A stretch of 41,399 bases of DNA, taken from assembly GCA_049999725.1 (NCBI GenBank), contig JBNGIS010008158.1:1-41399 (forward strand), written 5' to 3'. A program made the translations under genes and the position numbers. Positions 20,605 through 32,160 of this stretch are shown here, in pieces (positions within the stretch are counted from its first letter, which is position 1; each line of letters begins with the position of its first letter). The DNA is from Haplomitrium mnioides. Its lineage: Eukaryota > Marchantiophyta > Haplomitriopsida > Calobryales. A model generated the notes under the pieces. The model did no database searches. It was not told where the DNA came from and saw only the letters and a list, made by a program, of their open reading frames with translations.

Positions 20605-23600
20605 TGTTAGCCCCCTCCTTCTGGTCTTATCCTCCAAACATCGCTCTTCGGAAGGAAAAGCCTAACTTTTACGGGGATTAGGTTCTTTTATGAGATGGCC
20701 CCGCTGCAAGTTATCAATTTCAAGCCTTAAAGGGGTTCCTCCTCACCTTACTGACCTTTCTCCTCCTTCAATTCTCTATTCACACATTCATACACACCAC
20801 AGAAGCGTCTCTAATCAAATTCCAAAGTGGATTTCAGGGATCCGAAATAGGATCCAGACTCAAAGTTTTACAATGCAGGCTCAAGTCTTGATATCTAAAT
20901 TATACATAGGATCTATCCCCTTACTGCCTTATCCTCTGACTCTGATTCTTGGACCCCTGCTGATCTAAGATCCTGTTCACTTTGGATCTGAAATGTCTTT
21001 TCAGTAATTACAAACAGAATACAAAACTAACTACACCCTGCACACACAACACCACACACTCCGCCAGCGTTCCTCTAACTTGGACTGATCCTCGCAACAT
21101 AGTCGTGACCTCTCAACCCTTCATTCCTCTCATTCCTCTACAGCTCCTCTGTTTCTCCCAAGATCTGATCTTTACTGCCTCCCTTGCACTCCTAATCTTT
21201 ATTCCAGCAATTCCAACCTTCTCATGAGTCTTACGATTTCAGTGACACGTCCTCCCTCTACTCACGCACCCTTCTCTAGATAGTCTTTTTACCTTCCCTC
21301 GCGAGAAGCCCTGGTTTGACTTCCTCATGATCAGAAAAGGTCTTGTTTAACTTCCACCTCTGGAAGACAGTCCTCTCGATTGCTGGCCACCCACTCCACC
21401 CCGAAGCTTCGATGGATCTTCTTACACCGTGCGCAGGCACGAATTCAGCTACTCCTTCTTGACTTCCCTTGAGAGAATAAACCAGAAACGCCCCTAATGT
21501 TCTTGGGATTGTTGCTCCTGCAGAGTTGACACTAAGGCGACCCCAAAGATCCCACCTTGGCAGCCCCTCCGATTTCAAGACAATCTAGATTCCCTTCAGC
21601 CTTCAAGTATCAGTCCACCTCCGATGCTGGTCCACCCGCAGAGATGAGTACACCTGGATCGCTTGAGCCTCTAGAGCTCCCCGCCCAACGATTCTCAGCG
21701 CCCCGCCAGTCCACCTCTAGCTTTGCTAGCCCCCTGCTCGAGTTCACCTGCCTCAAGTGAAGCTTCAAGAAATCTATCCTTCCTCTCTCGTGTGTCTTCC
21801 TTTTTGCTATCGCTCTCAAGACTTGCAAGCTTGCACCAACCACTCAAACATCGCAAACAGTCCCTTTATGCCCCTTCTGCAGCGCGCGTCACTCCCAACG
21901 GTTTCTTGAACAAGAACGCCTCTTTCCTCCTCGCTGGACTTGGCCATTTTTCTCGTTGCTCTCTATTTTTTGAGAAGCTGACACCTGTCAGTCTGCCCAC
22001 GTCTAACGGTATCAGTTGAAGCATTCAAGATTGGGTAAGGAAGATTTTCGGAGAACTCTTGGCTGAACCCTGCCTTCGATTGGGAGTGCTCTCCTTTGCA
22101 GGTTTGCGATCAGAATCGCCTCGCCGTTTGGACGCCTCAACAATTCCGTTGCAATCTTGATTCAATTTATTTGTAGCATCAGTTCGAGTGCAGACCCGAA
22201 GTAGTTGTCGAGGAGGTCTTTCCGCAGAGAAATCCGAAGACATTTACTTAGGATAGGATTGGATTCGTAGGTCGACCCCGTAGATTGGCCAACCATCGCA
22301 TCTCGCGGGCAGATTCCTAGTTTTTCCTTGATTCTCCTCGTTGCCATGCCCCCACGATCACCCGCAGACCCCTGCAAGCTGTCATGCTTTTGCAAGAGCT
22401 CACGGACCTCCGCCAGCTGCCACGTGCTCGCAAACTCCACCGGAATCGCACCGTCAATCTTTGGAATCTTGTCGTTGCTCTCGGAACACCACAGGTCGGC
22501 ACGTGTCCTGCCTTCCACGTCATCCGCACAGCGTCATCCGTCGCCGCCCCATAAAAGGGCACGCGGACCGTCGCCTTGACCGGATTCCATAGTTCACCCG
22601 TTGCTGACCTGCAGGAACTCTCGGACCATAGTGGAGCGCCACGTCATTCGTCAAAGACCCGCAAGAACCCTCGAACCCCGCTGAACGCCACGTCATCCGT
22701 CGTCGCATCATCCGACGCCGCCCCGCAAAGGGGTAGGCGGACCGCCGCCTTGACCAGACTCCGTAGTTGACCCGTTGCTGACCTGCAGGAACCCTCAGAC
22801 CATAGTGGAGCGCCATGTCATCTGTCAAATAATTCACTCGCCGAGTAAGAACGGTACCTTTTGTCGCCGCTTTGGATCCCGCTCACAATAAGAACTGAGG
22901 CTTCCTTCGCTTACTCTTTGCTGCGCTTGATATAGGAACCATGGCAGACTCACCGTGGATCCCCTTCAAACTTTCAGCGCGTCAGGTTGAACTTTCGTCC
23001 TCGACAATGCCGGAACTCCGATAGGTCACCTTTTAGGCTGCTAGTCCCTTGCTTCTTCTTCTTGCCGGATCGTCGCTTCATCGCCTTTTCACCATAAGAA
23101 CTAAGCGCGCCATAAACTCCCGTCGAACTTTCAGACCATACCTTGTCGAACTTTCCGCCGCTTTGCCGGATCAGTGATATATCAGCATTTCGCCTTGCTC
23201 GCTCTTTGTCTGGCCCGGCCCGTGATAAGTCACTGTTTCGCATCCATTCCCTTGGTCTCCAGTTGGGCTTTCTGTCGGATCCCTATTAAGCGGTCTCTCC
23301 ACTTAGAGAGGCTAATCAGAACCCGTTTACCTAAGGATTCCCTTTTTTCTGCTAAGTCCCACGGACTCCTTGGGAATGCCACGTGTCTCTGAATCCGTGA
23401 AGCACATGGGGACTGCCACGTTTCCGCAGCTCCCCACGGAGTTTCTGAGTTCGTAACTATGATCCATTGTTGTTTCATCCTTCTCGCTAGGCCTCGCCGT
23501 TGCCTTAAGGAATCCTCCATGTCGCCGTAATAGTGACCAGTCTTCGCTTTGTCAATCGCCGCTTCGCCATCACTTCGGACCCGTCGGATCTTCCTTCACG

Positions 23601-24306
23601 GATCCCTGTTAAGTGGGGAACCCACATAGGGAGGCTGATTGGATCCCCCACAATTGGGGATCCCCATGTAGGGAGGCGAGCTTCCGTCGAACTCTTCGGA
23701 CCCACAAGAGCTGCCACATCGTCCGTCGGATTCCTTGGAGTGCGGTGGGTTGCCACGTTTCCGCAGCAGTCCGCGGAATCCTCGGGACTACGGCCGTCGG
23801 TTAACTTCCCAAGGGTTGTTCTTCCTTATTTCTGCCCATTCTCTTCGATTCAAGTTGCACTAGGATCGCCTCGATCTCTTATCTCTATCAAGGTATTGCA
23901 CGCCCCGAATGGTCACGAATTGAGGATGCACTGGTTGAACAGTTGGCTCCTCTGTTCTGCATCCCGACTTTCACCCTTGTCATGGCTCCCTCTGTCAAGA
24001 ATTGATGCCTTGTGGTTCTCCTCTGCTCTCTAGGTCCCTTTGCTCTGCCCCGTATTCCTTCTCTCTTTCGATGCCATCCCCTTGGAATTCTCTAGCGCTG
24101 ACCTCTCCGAGTCTTGCCTCCTTCCTTCACTATATGAATTCGGTTCTGCTACTTTGGATCGGAAAATGAGGTAGCCTGCTCTTAGCTTCCGATTAGAGCT
24201 ATTCTGTTGCTTCCAGATTATCTTACCACTTGAGAATGGAGAAATGTTGTTGTTGCCGCTTTTGGTTCCTTGTAACCCAGATTAGCCCCCGTTCCACTAG
24301 CTGACA
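20605..24306 (-). repeat. 5' LTR of the gag-only element
   Basis: Direct repeat of 14196-17912 over its whole length, beginning TGTTAGCCCCC and ending GCTGACA on the plus strand. It carries the same 174-bp repeat and ACGT-core motifs. Confidence 0.9.
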
Positions 24307-24311
24307 ATGAC
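24307..24311. repeat. Target-site duplication (ATGAC), right of the LTR element
   Basis: Partner of ATAAC at 14191-14195, differing by one transition. The next bases (TACTACATAACTTATTTG) continue the transposase frame. Confidence 0.85.
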
Positions 24312-27024
24312 TACTACATAACTTATTTGAAAGAGAAAGATCCCCATTGTATTCTTAGTTTCTTGTGTTTTACAAAGCACTTGAGAACTCATTTTCCAAA
24401 TGTAAAATTTCAAAAATGCAATAGATTTGTTGTTTGTGAAACATGCGAAGAAATAAAATCTTTGCGAGAAAAATTTGTTTTGGATTCTGAAAAAGGTAAC
24501 AAATTTTGTTCTCTTTTGACACCTTTGGTTAATCCATGCTCTTTTTTCTAGAATCAAAGCCTAGTTCTAGAGATGTTATGTTTTCTCAACTTAGAGCCAA
24601 AAGATATTGGTTTTGTTAAGTTATTCAACAAAGAAGATTTGAGTCAAATAATTCTTAGTAAGTTGAGTTGTGAGAAGAGTGTCTATGCTTACATAGAGTC
24701 TATTATTTTAAGTATCAACTTTAACCTTGTCTACAGTCAAATAAAGTGAGAAAATGAATCTGATTCTTGGTGGTGACCTTAGCCTTGCAACAAGTATTGT
24801 TTTTGTTTCTTTAAATGAAGAGCTTTTGTTAAAAAAAAATAAAAGCAAGAATCATTTTTGTTGCTTGCAAATTCTATGTGGGTATAGGATTTGTTCTTGT
24901 TCCTTTAAAAACCAATAACAACAATAGTCACAACAAGACATGATATTGGTGTTGTTGTATTGGTCATATGTGCGCATACGATCAACTATTGTCTCCACTC
25001 ATTCTAAATGCTCAAAGGATGTGTTCTGATACCATTTGCTTGCAAATCTTGTTTTTTTGTTTTGAAGCTTTTGTTTATTTTATGTAAACAGATTTTTCTT
25101 TTTTGAAATTACCTAAAGTTTATTTTATATTTTTACAAAATTTTCACTTCTACGAATTCAAACATTTGTTTAAGATGACTTGAATGTTTTTAGCACTTGA
25201 GGTTGTGTTTTGAAATTACAAGTGTCGACATATGTTTTACTGAACTACTTTGATGTCCATTGTGCTTTGTGATGATGCAATCAAATATATAATTGCCAAT
25301 TGTTTCTTCATCGTGACCAACAAATGAAAGAAAGAACAAAACTTGCAAACCATTTAAGAAAATGTTATGCCGATGGTCAAAAATACTTGGGAATTGTCAC
25401 TGAAGAAATGGATGAGAAGAAAATTGTTATTCCACGTTGGCTTTCGCTACCAAAAAACATTGATAAAGATTGTTTGGTGGGTGTGCATATTGTTGGTGCT
25501 TAATATTCAATCACATGCTCTTTATTCGAGGGTCTTTTTAACGCATGGAAACTTGAGAAGTGATTCTAGTTTGACAATTACTATGCTCAACAAAATATTA
25601 TATGACTTTGAAGGCCCGTTGCCTCCAACTTTGTATCTTCAGTTGGACAACACGACACAAGAGAATAAAAATTCTATCATGTTTGGATATCTTAGTCTCC
25701 TTATTGGTAAGAGTGTTTTTCAAAAAATCAAGGTGGGATTTCTCATGGTTGGCCAAACTCATCATCAAATCGATCAAATGTTCAGCAGAATCTTGAAACG
25801 TATCAAAGCTTTCACGATTAGGAGTCTTAGCGAGACGCTTCAATTATCTTATAAACCTAAACCTCATGTGACTCTTTTGTTGGAAACTTGGGATTTCAAA
25901 ATGTTTCTACAACAACATCCCTCTCTAGTTTAAATGATACATGATATTACCTTTATCATGTAATCAACAAATCAAGTTCCAGTTAAATGATTTCAAGGCA
26001 AAGGTTTGGAGAAAACAAATTTCAATAGATGAATTTTGGTTACTCGTGGATGGTATTTGTCAACTCAAGTGCCTACCTGAATTGGACAGAGAAATTTTGA
26101 GTTCAATGTTGATTCCTCTCAAGGCATATTCTGAAATCAAACGATCTCAAAAGGAAGAAAGAGAAGTGGATGTCGAGAAAGTGGTATTTTCAATAAGGGA
26201 CAATATAAGTGAGAACAACTATAAGTTCTTTACAAATTTTGATTTTCAATGGTGTAATGAATTTTTTCTTCCCTAACAAGAGATTTCGGTCTACATCCTT
26301 GAAAAAAAAAAGACGAGGCCTCGAAGCAGAACCTACCTTTCCACCTTCACAACAATCAAACACTTGTAATGATTCTCAAAACTTTTGTCTAGATTCTCAA
26401 CTTGATGCTCAACAGACAGAAGAAAGTACTTTGGTATAAGAAATACTTTCTACACGTTGAGCAGTCTATGATGGGGCACCAAGGCCGCGAGAATGGATTC
26501 TTCTGCACAATACTCGATACCGGCATAAATTTGGCAATGTACATGAGATGAAAGCTAGAATGTTTATTTGTGTTGTTGCATCTCTAGATCCAAAAGGCAA
26601 ACCATTTTGGGTTGCCAAAGTTTTCAAAGTTTTGTCATTTGTTGAGGAAGATCCCCCAAACCCGAAGCAAATACGTGTTCAATAGTTTGCTTGTCAAGTC
26701 GAGGATGTATTTTTTGGATAATACTTCTCAGAAAAAGTAGCAGCAACAAAAGGAAAATGCAAATCCAAGTTGCATATTGATATGCTTGATGTGACACAAA
26801 TCACGATTTTGTCTTTTGATTTTCTTCTTACCAAAAAAAGCCAATAGAGAAAAACCACTCTAGCTACCATTAAAGCAAATTTATTTGAGTACAAAAGACA
26901 AAAATCTCTCAATCGTGAAATGTTTCAAAGAGATTCAATCAGTTTCATTAACACTGAGACAGATCAACCAAACCTTGATGTATCTTCTGAAGCTGAATCC
27001 AAAGAAGTTGAGATGAGTGACTAA
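24312..27024 (+). pseudogene. Copy B DUF7869-type transposase gene, 3' part
   Basis: The frame cut at 14195 resumes as YYITYLKEKDPHCILS, followed by a metal-site-like CNRFVVCETCEEIKSLREK. Donor AAAG|GTAACA at 24495/24496 and acceptor position 25280 (now CAA, CAG in copy A) define an intron. Next come RDQQMKERTKLANHLRKCY, EEMDEKK, LYLQLDNTTQENKN (about 25635-25675) and FLMVGQTHHQIDQMFSRI (about 25740-25795). These blocks match the DUF7869 family as I recall it. The spaced Asp in EEMD, QLDN and HHQID could be an RNase H-fold acidic triad; that is inference. A one-base deletion at about 25500 shifts the frame, as does a change near 25935. The C-terminus (26480-27024) has FWVAKVFKVLSF-type text like the BAH-like tail of such proteins. 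Stop TAA at 27022-27024. Confidence 0.72.
24680..24985. repeat. Decayed palindromes in the copy B transposase intron
   Basis: CTATGCTTACATAG (near 24683), TCTATGTGGGTATAGG (near 24873) and CATATGTGCGCATACG (near 24966) are spaced within the intron 24496-25280. Copy A keeps a clearer set in the same intron. Confidence 0.6.
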
Positions 27025-27500
27025 AGTCATTAAGAGTTTTCTTACATATTTTGTATTTTCAAGTATATTGTAATTTAAGATTATTATTTTATAAAGTACT
27101 TGAGAATCTTTGGAGCAACTTGTTGAGTTTATGTGATACCTTGAACTTTTTATTGTAAATCTTTCCAAGTTGAATGTTATTCTGTGTAAATAAAACTTAA
27201 ATATTTAGTTAATATTTTCATTTGCTTTGTAAAAATATTTTCTTCTCTAAAATATAAGTGTGTTGTTTCTAACTTTATTGTTTTGTAGAAGAGTTTAAGG
27301 TTATTGTCTCTCTAAAGCATCTGCCCAAATTGACTTATTTTTTGTTCTTGTTAGGACTTTGATGTATAACTTAAAACCTTAAGTACGATTTGACTTAGAT
27401 GTAAAACTTTGTACCCGTTTTATTTTTAGATTCTGAAATAGAAATCAAAATCCTTTGCATGCGTAGAGTTTTTGGCAAAAAAATAGAATGTTTACAATCT
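27025..27500. other. AT-rich 3' flank of copy B transposase gene, no gene seen
   Basis: Low GC, with poly-T tracts and several AATAAA-like strings (for example AATAAAAC near 27188) that could act as polyadenylation signals. Parts align with copy A at 31691-32160. Confidence 0.5.
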
Positions 27501-27519
27501 ATATCTTCGGTTGTAGAAG

Positions 27520-28250
27520 TGTGAACCCTATGCGCGCATAGACTTTGATTTGCAAGTTGAAATGTCGTGTGTACAAAAACTCTTTTGCGGAACTTAAAAC
27601 CTAGGTTCTTGTCAATCTTTGTTGTGGAGTGTTCAGATGGTGAGTTCAGATTCCTATGCGCGCATAGACTTTAGGGTGGATTGTTAAGATGTTGAGCTTG
27701 GATTCCTATACGCGTATAGACTTTGGGGTGGAAGTCCAAGCCTTCCACAAGCTCTACTTCTCATATACAACCCTCAAGCTTCTTCATATAAAGACTACCA
27801 ATTACAACTTAGTTTGTGCACAAGTCATTGACTCTTTTGTAGATCTTGAGACCTTTGTTTGGTTTAATCAAGTCTAAAACTATGAGATGTTTCTTGTTTA
27901 CAATCTTAATTCAGTCTCCTTAGTAACTGCCTTCTTGATTCTGAACTATGAAATGTTTGTTTATATGCTTTGTTGAATTATAAAATATTTTCAAATGCTG
28001 AAACCTTTTTGAAAGCCCACGTTAGCTTTTGCATGCATGGATTTTCAAATACAATTTAAAGCTTTTTTTTTTCTTGAACTTTAAAATAAAGCTTCTAAAT
28101 CCATGCAATATTTTGTTTTCTTCATTTTTGTGTTTACCATTGCAAACTCATTCCCTTAACTTCCAGTTCCCTTGGGCTTTGTCTTTATGTTTTGTAAATT
28201 TTTTTCCAAGAAAAAAGTTTGAAAGAGCACAATGTCTATGCGCGCATAGA
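27520..28250. repeat. Perfect 14-bp palindromes in the right flank of copy B
   Basis: CTATGCGCGCATAG occurs at 27528-27541, 27654-27667 and 28236-28249, and CTATACGCGTATAG at 27706-27719. The middle two units share the longer scheme GATTCCTATGCGCGCATAGA plus CTTTRGGGTGG. Between 27750 and 28220 I see no gene or clear repeat. Confidence 0.85.
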
Positions 28251-28597
28251 GTTTTTGCAATCAAACATATTTCAAAATGGTTTCTTGTGACGTGTATTCC
28301 AACTTTGGACTTAGAATTGTAATCAATGATAAATGCATTTTTTTTGGGTAAAAATTACCATAATTTTAATACTTTTCATCAAATTTGAGTTTTCCAATAT
28401 TTTCATAAAAACTAATAATATTGATTGATTTTTCATAATGAAATTGACTCTTGCTCTATCATGCTTGTTGAAATGACAAAAGAAAATCTAAAAAACTCAT
28501 GTACTTTTTGTTTTAAGAAAATAACCTCGTTTTTTTATGTCTTTTGAGCTAAAAAATCACAATTCTTCTCAAAAAAGAAAAAAAAGTTCTTGTTTTA
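28251..28597. other. Subterminal DNA at the right end of copy B, no gene seen
   Basis: AT-rich with A-runs; no open frame or repeat that I can support. Confidence 0.55.
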
Positions 28598-28630
28598 AGT
28601 AGCTTGTTCCTGGTTCAAAGTAGCGGCTAC
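28598..28630 (-). repeat. Right TIR of copy B
   Basis: Inverted match to 3873-3905: CCGCTACTTTGAAC and AGGAAC are shared exactly, with CTAC following in both. The plus-strand end reads GGTTCAAAGTAGCGGCTAC and is followed at once by TATAA. Confidence 0.75.
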
Positions 28631-28635
28631 TATAA
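28631..28635. repeat. Target-site duplication TATAA, right side of copy B
   Basis: Partner of 3868-3872; the copy A gene continues from here with TTGTTTGTTGTTATG. Confidence 0.75.
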
Positions 28636-31600
28636 TTGTTTGTTGTTATGTAAGTTAGATTTCTTAAGAGTTTTGAGAGAAACGTACTTTCGACAAAGCA
28701 TGAAGAATCAAGATATTACTTTGTAGTGAGGAATACCAAGAAAAGATTCCAATCTTGACAATTGATTTACTATATTTAGCAATATAGTTGTATGTAGAAG
28801 AGCTTTCAAGTTAATATTATTCCTAGAGAATGATAGAATCCAAAGGACTCATAATCTCAAGAATGGAGATCTTAGAAGCATTTTTGGAAATAGCCAATTG
28901 TCTGCCAAAGGTGTATTTGTGCTTGAATTGATGGACAATGTTTTTCAACAACACTACAAGAGAATTCTAACTTACAAAGTTTATAATTTGCTCGAAAATT
29001 TTACCAAATAGGAATTTTATAACTACTATACAACTTATTTGAAAAAGAAGTATCTCGATTGCATTATTAGTTTTTATGGTCTTACAAAACATTGGTGAAT
29101 ACATTTTTCCAAATGTCAAATGCCAAAGTGTAATAGGTTTTATTTTTGTGAAACCTACAAAGAAATTAAATTGATGCGGGAGAAATCCGCTTTGGAGTAC
29201 AATAAAGGTAGCAAATTTCTTTTGTTTTTGAAACCTAAGGTTATTATGATGTTATTTTTACTTTTTGTCTTAAAAGCTTCTTTTATTCAACATGCTTTGA
29301 AGAACTAGAACTTGAAGAACTCATTAGATGAGATATGTCATTCTAGAACTAACTACAGTCAAAGCTAACCTTGGAGATGTTAATTTTTGTTGCCCTATGT
29401 GTGCATAGAGTTTGTTTTTGTTGATATGAATGGTAAATATGGCTGGAATAAAAAAGAGCATAGGAGTTGTTGTTGTTGTGTAAGACTCTATATTCACATA
29501 GAGCTTGTTATTTTTAATTTAAATTCAAAGCATACCGAGAGTCAAAGACAACATAGAAATTATTCTTGTTGTTGTTTGTGACCTTATGCATGCATGAGGT
29601 TTTTCCATTGTTGCTTTCAATCCAAGTTGTGACGAGAGATAAATGAGATCAAGAATCATTCTTGTTGTTTGTGACCCTATGCGCGTACAGGTTTTGCTAT
29701 TGTTACTTTCAATCCAAGTCGCGACTACCATTAAAGAAAGCTAAGGAATTGATGTTGTTATTTTTGACCCTATGTGTGCGTAGGTTTTGTTGTTGTTTCT
29801 TTAAATCCTATGCGTGTATAGAGTCAAATCTAGTATAGAAATCGTAGCTTTTGTTTGTGACCCTACGAAGGCAAAGGTTTTGCTTTCCTCTAGTTGCATT
29901 TCATGCGCGTGCTGAGTCAAAGTGAGCCTAAAAAATTTTATTGTTGTTTGTTGCCCTAAGCTCACCTAGATGTTGTTATGGCTATTTTCAATCTCTTGCA
30001 TTTTTAGAGTAAAAACAAAACTTCAAATCGTTGTTTATTGCTTTGAGTGTTTGCGCTCAAAATATTTGTTGGTGTTGGTTTGAAAATTCTTTGCGCGTGA
30101 AGTTGTCTTGTAAAATTTTTGACATCAAGATATTATTCACATAATTATTTATATATTTTGGTGCTTTTGGGTGATGCAGTCAAATATAATTGCCAATTTT
30201 TTCTTCAGCGTGACCAACAAATGAAGGAAAGTACAAAACTTGCAAACTATCAAAGAAAATGTTATGTTGATGGTCAAAAATACTTGGGTATTCTGATCAA
30301 TAGAATGGATCAAAAGAAAGCAACAATTCCACACTCACCTTCACCACCAAAAAATATTGATAAAGATTGTTTGAGGGGTGTGCACGTTGTTGGTGCATTA
30401 ATTTTCAATCATGTTCTTTCTTCAAGGGTCATTTTAACATATGAAAATTTGAGAAGTGACTCCAATTTGATGGTTGTAGTGCTCAATAAAATATTATATG
30501 AGTTTGAAGGGCTATTACCTCCTGTGTTGTATCTTCAGTTGGACAATATGACATGAGAGAATAAAAATTCCAATTTTTTTAGATATCTTAGTCTCTTGAT
30601 TGCCAAGAATGTTTTTCAAAAAATCAAAGTAGAATTTCTTATGGTCGACTATGCTCATGATCAAATCCATCAAATGTTCCTTAGATTCTTAAAATGTTTG
30701 AAATATGTCAAGACTTTTACAATAATAAGTCTTAGCGAGTTACTATAATTGTCTTATAATCTTAAACCACAAGTAACTCTTCTAATGAAGACTTGGGATT
30801 TCAAATTATTTCTGCAACATCACTCTTTTTGGTCAAAAAGATCAATGATATTACCTTTAGTCAACAATTCAAGTTCAAGTTGAATTATTTAAAGGCAAAG
30901 ATTTGGAGCAAAAATTTTCAATATATGATATTTAGTTTCCTCCGGATGGTATTTATCAACTCAAGTGTCTACTTGAAGCGGATAGAGAAATTCTACGTAC
31001 AATATTGATCCCTGTGAAGGCATATTCTGAAATCAAATGATCTCAAAATGTTCTTGTAGCCTCTCAATTTAATGCTCACCAGCAAGAGGAAGATGTTCCA
31101 GTAGGCTGTATGCTTTCTACACGTTGAGCAATCTAAATTGGAGCATCTATATCATGAGAATGGACCGTTTCACATCAACAAGAATGAAGCACAAATTTGG
31201 CAACCAATATGATGTGAAAGTGAAAATGTTTATTTGTGTTGTTGCATCACTCAACCCAAAGAACATACCATTTTGGATTTCCAAAGTCCTCAAAGTTTAA
31301 TCATTTGATGAGGAAGAACCTCTAAATCCAACACAAGTACGTGTTCAACAATTTTCTTGTGAGGTTGAAGATGCGTTTTTTTGGAATACTTTCTAGAAAA
31401 AATAGCTGCCACGAAAGAAAAATGTGATTCCAAATTACATATTGATATACTTAATGTAACTCAGATTGTGATTCTCTCTTTTGATTTTCTTCTCAACCAA
31501 AGAAACCAATTGAGAAAAACTACTCTAGCTACCATTACATCAAATCTATTTGAATATGAAAGACAGAAAGCAATCAATCTTGAAGTGTTTGAAAGAGATT

Positions 31601-31690
31601 CAATCAACGTCATCAACATTGAGCTACACTGCAATAATCTTTAACAAATCTTTTGAAACTAAATATGAAGAAATCAATACGAGTGACTAA
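28636..31690 (+). pseudogene. Copy A DUF7869-type transposase gene, 3' half
   Basis: The region continues the gene cut at 3872. It shows CRRAFKLILFLEND and a helix-rich stretch up to KVYNLLENFTK (about 28795-29005). Uninterrupted EFYNYYTTYLKKK at 29011 is the empty form of the site into which the LTR element went in copy B. The exon ends AAAG|GTAGCA (29207/29208); the intron closes GATGCAG at 30179, and splicing keeps frame (YNK-V-KYNCQFFLQRDQQM). Later blocks are IDKDCLRGVHVVGALIF, LYLQLDNMT followed by a TGA, and a decayed MVDYAHDQIHQMF, where two of the residues conserved in copy B are lost. C-terminal text near 31190-31640 parallels copy B. Stop TAA at 31688-31690. Stops and indels make it inactive. 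Confidence 0.72.
29380..30070. repeat. Long-period palindrome repeats filling the copy A transposase intron
   Basis: The phrase TTGTTTGTGACCCTATGCGC followed by a GTACAGGTTTTG-type tail recurs at roughly 90-130 bp steps (near 29390, 29575, 29660, 29765, 29860, 29955), with the core in varied states of decay. The whole set lies inside the intron 29208-30179. Confidence 0.75.
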
Positions 31691-32160
31691 AGTTATTTAG
31701 GAACCTTATTGTTTATAGTGCACTTTCAACTTATGTTGTAATTTAAGTTTATATATTTTATAAAGTATATGAGAATTTTATTTAAGAAAGTTGTTGTTGT
31801 TGAGACAAATATGTATTTGAGGTTGAACTTTATAGTGTATATTATTTCTAGTTGATTCTTATCAACTACAAATGAAATTTAAAAATTTAATAATAATTTC
31901 ATTTGGTTTGTCAAATGTTTTCTAATCCAAAATATTAACATATTCTTTCCCACTACATTGTTGGCTAAAAACATTTCAATATTTTGGCTATTGAATCTTT
32001 TGGTATTGATTTTTTGGATTGTTGAAGCGTCTACCCACCTTGACTACTTAATTCTTTGCAAGAAATAACTTTGATGTAAGACTTGAAACCTCTAACACGC
32101 TTTGACTTTGATGTTGAACTTGGACTTTGTAATCACAGACTCTGATCTAGAAATCAAAAC
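31691..32160. other. AT-rich 3' flank of copy A transposase gene
   Basis: Non-coding and alignable with 27025-27500 in copy B. No gene seen. Confidence 0.5.

Larger units (their letters stand above)
14196..24306 (-). mobile_element. Complete gag-only LTR retrotransposon (TR-GAG/LARD-like), minus strand
   Basis: LTRs of 3717 bp (14196-17912) and 3702 bp (20605-24306) flank a 2692-bp internal region. Termini are TGTYAGC-type and GCTGACA, and 5-bp duplications flank the whole. Orientation is minus: the 5' LTR is 20605-24306, then a PBS-like site, a zinc-knuckle ORF, a polypurine tract and the 3' LTR. No protease, reverse transcriptase or integrase is present, so it would depend on proteins of another element. 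By eye the LTRs are over 90 percent alike, differing mostly by C/T and G/A changes. It sits inside the copy B transposase gene. Confidence 0.88.
3873..28630. mobile_element. Copy B: TIR DNA transposon with divergent methyltransferase-like and transposase genes, nested in copy A
   Basis: The unit is bounded by TIRs at 3873-3905 and 28598-28630 and by TATAA duplications. It spans 24758 bp; subtracting the LTR-like block 4890-8850 and the LTR element with one target duplication (14196-24311) leaves about 10.7 kb. Roughly 1 kb of methyltransferase gene present in copy C is missing, so an intact element would be near 11.7 kb. Order inside: TIR, subterminal AT-rich DNA, palindrome array, leftward gene, bidirectional promoter (12198-12659), rightward gene (12660-27024), palindromes, TIR. 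That excision restores the copy A gene alignment is seen directly. That the DUF7869-type protein moves the element is inference. Confidence 0.78.

Noticed and set aside
25367-25933. 188-codon frame taken as a complete gene
   Set aside because: It is the middle of the DUF7869-type gene after a one-base deletion; its first third is out-of-frame text.
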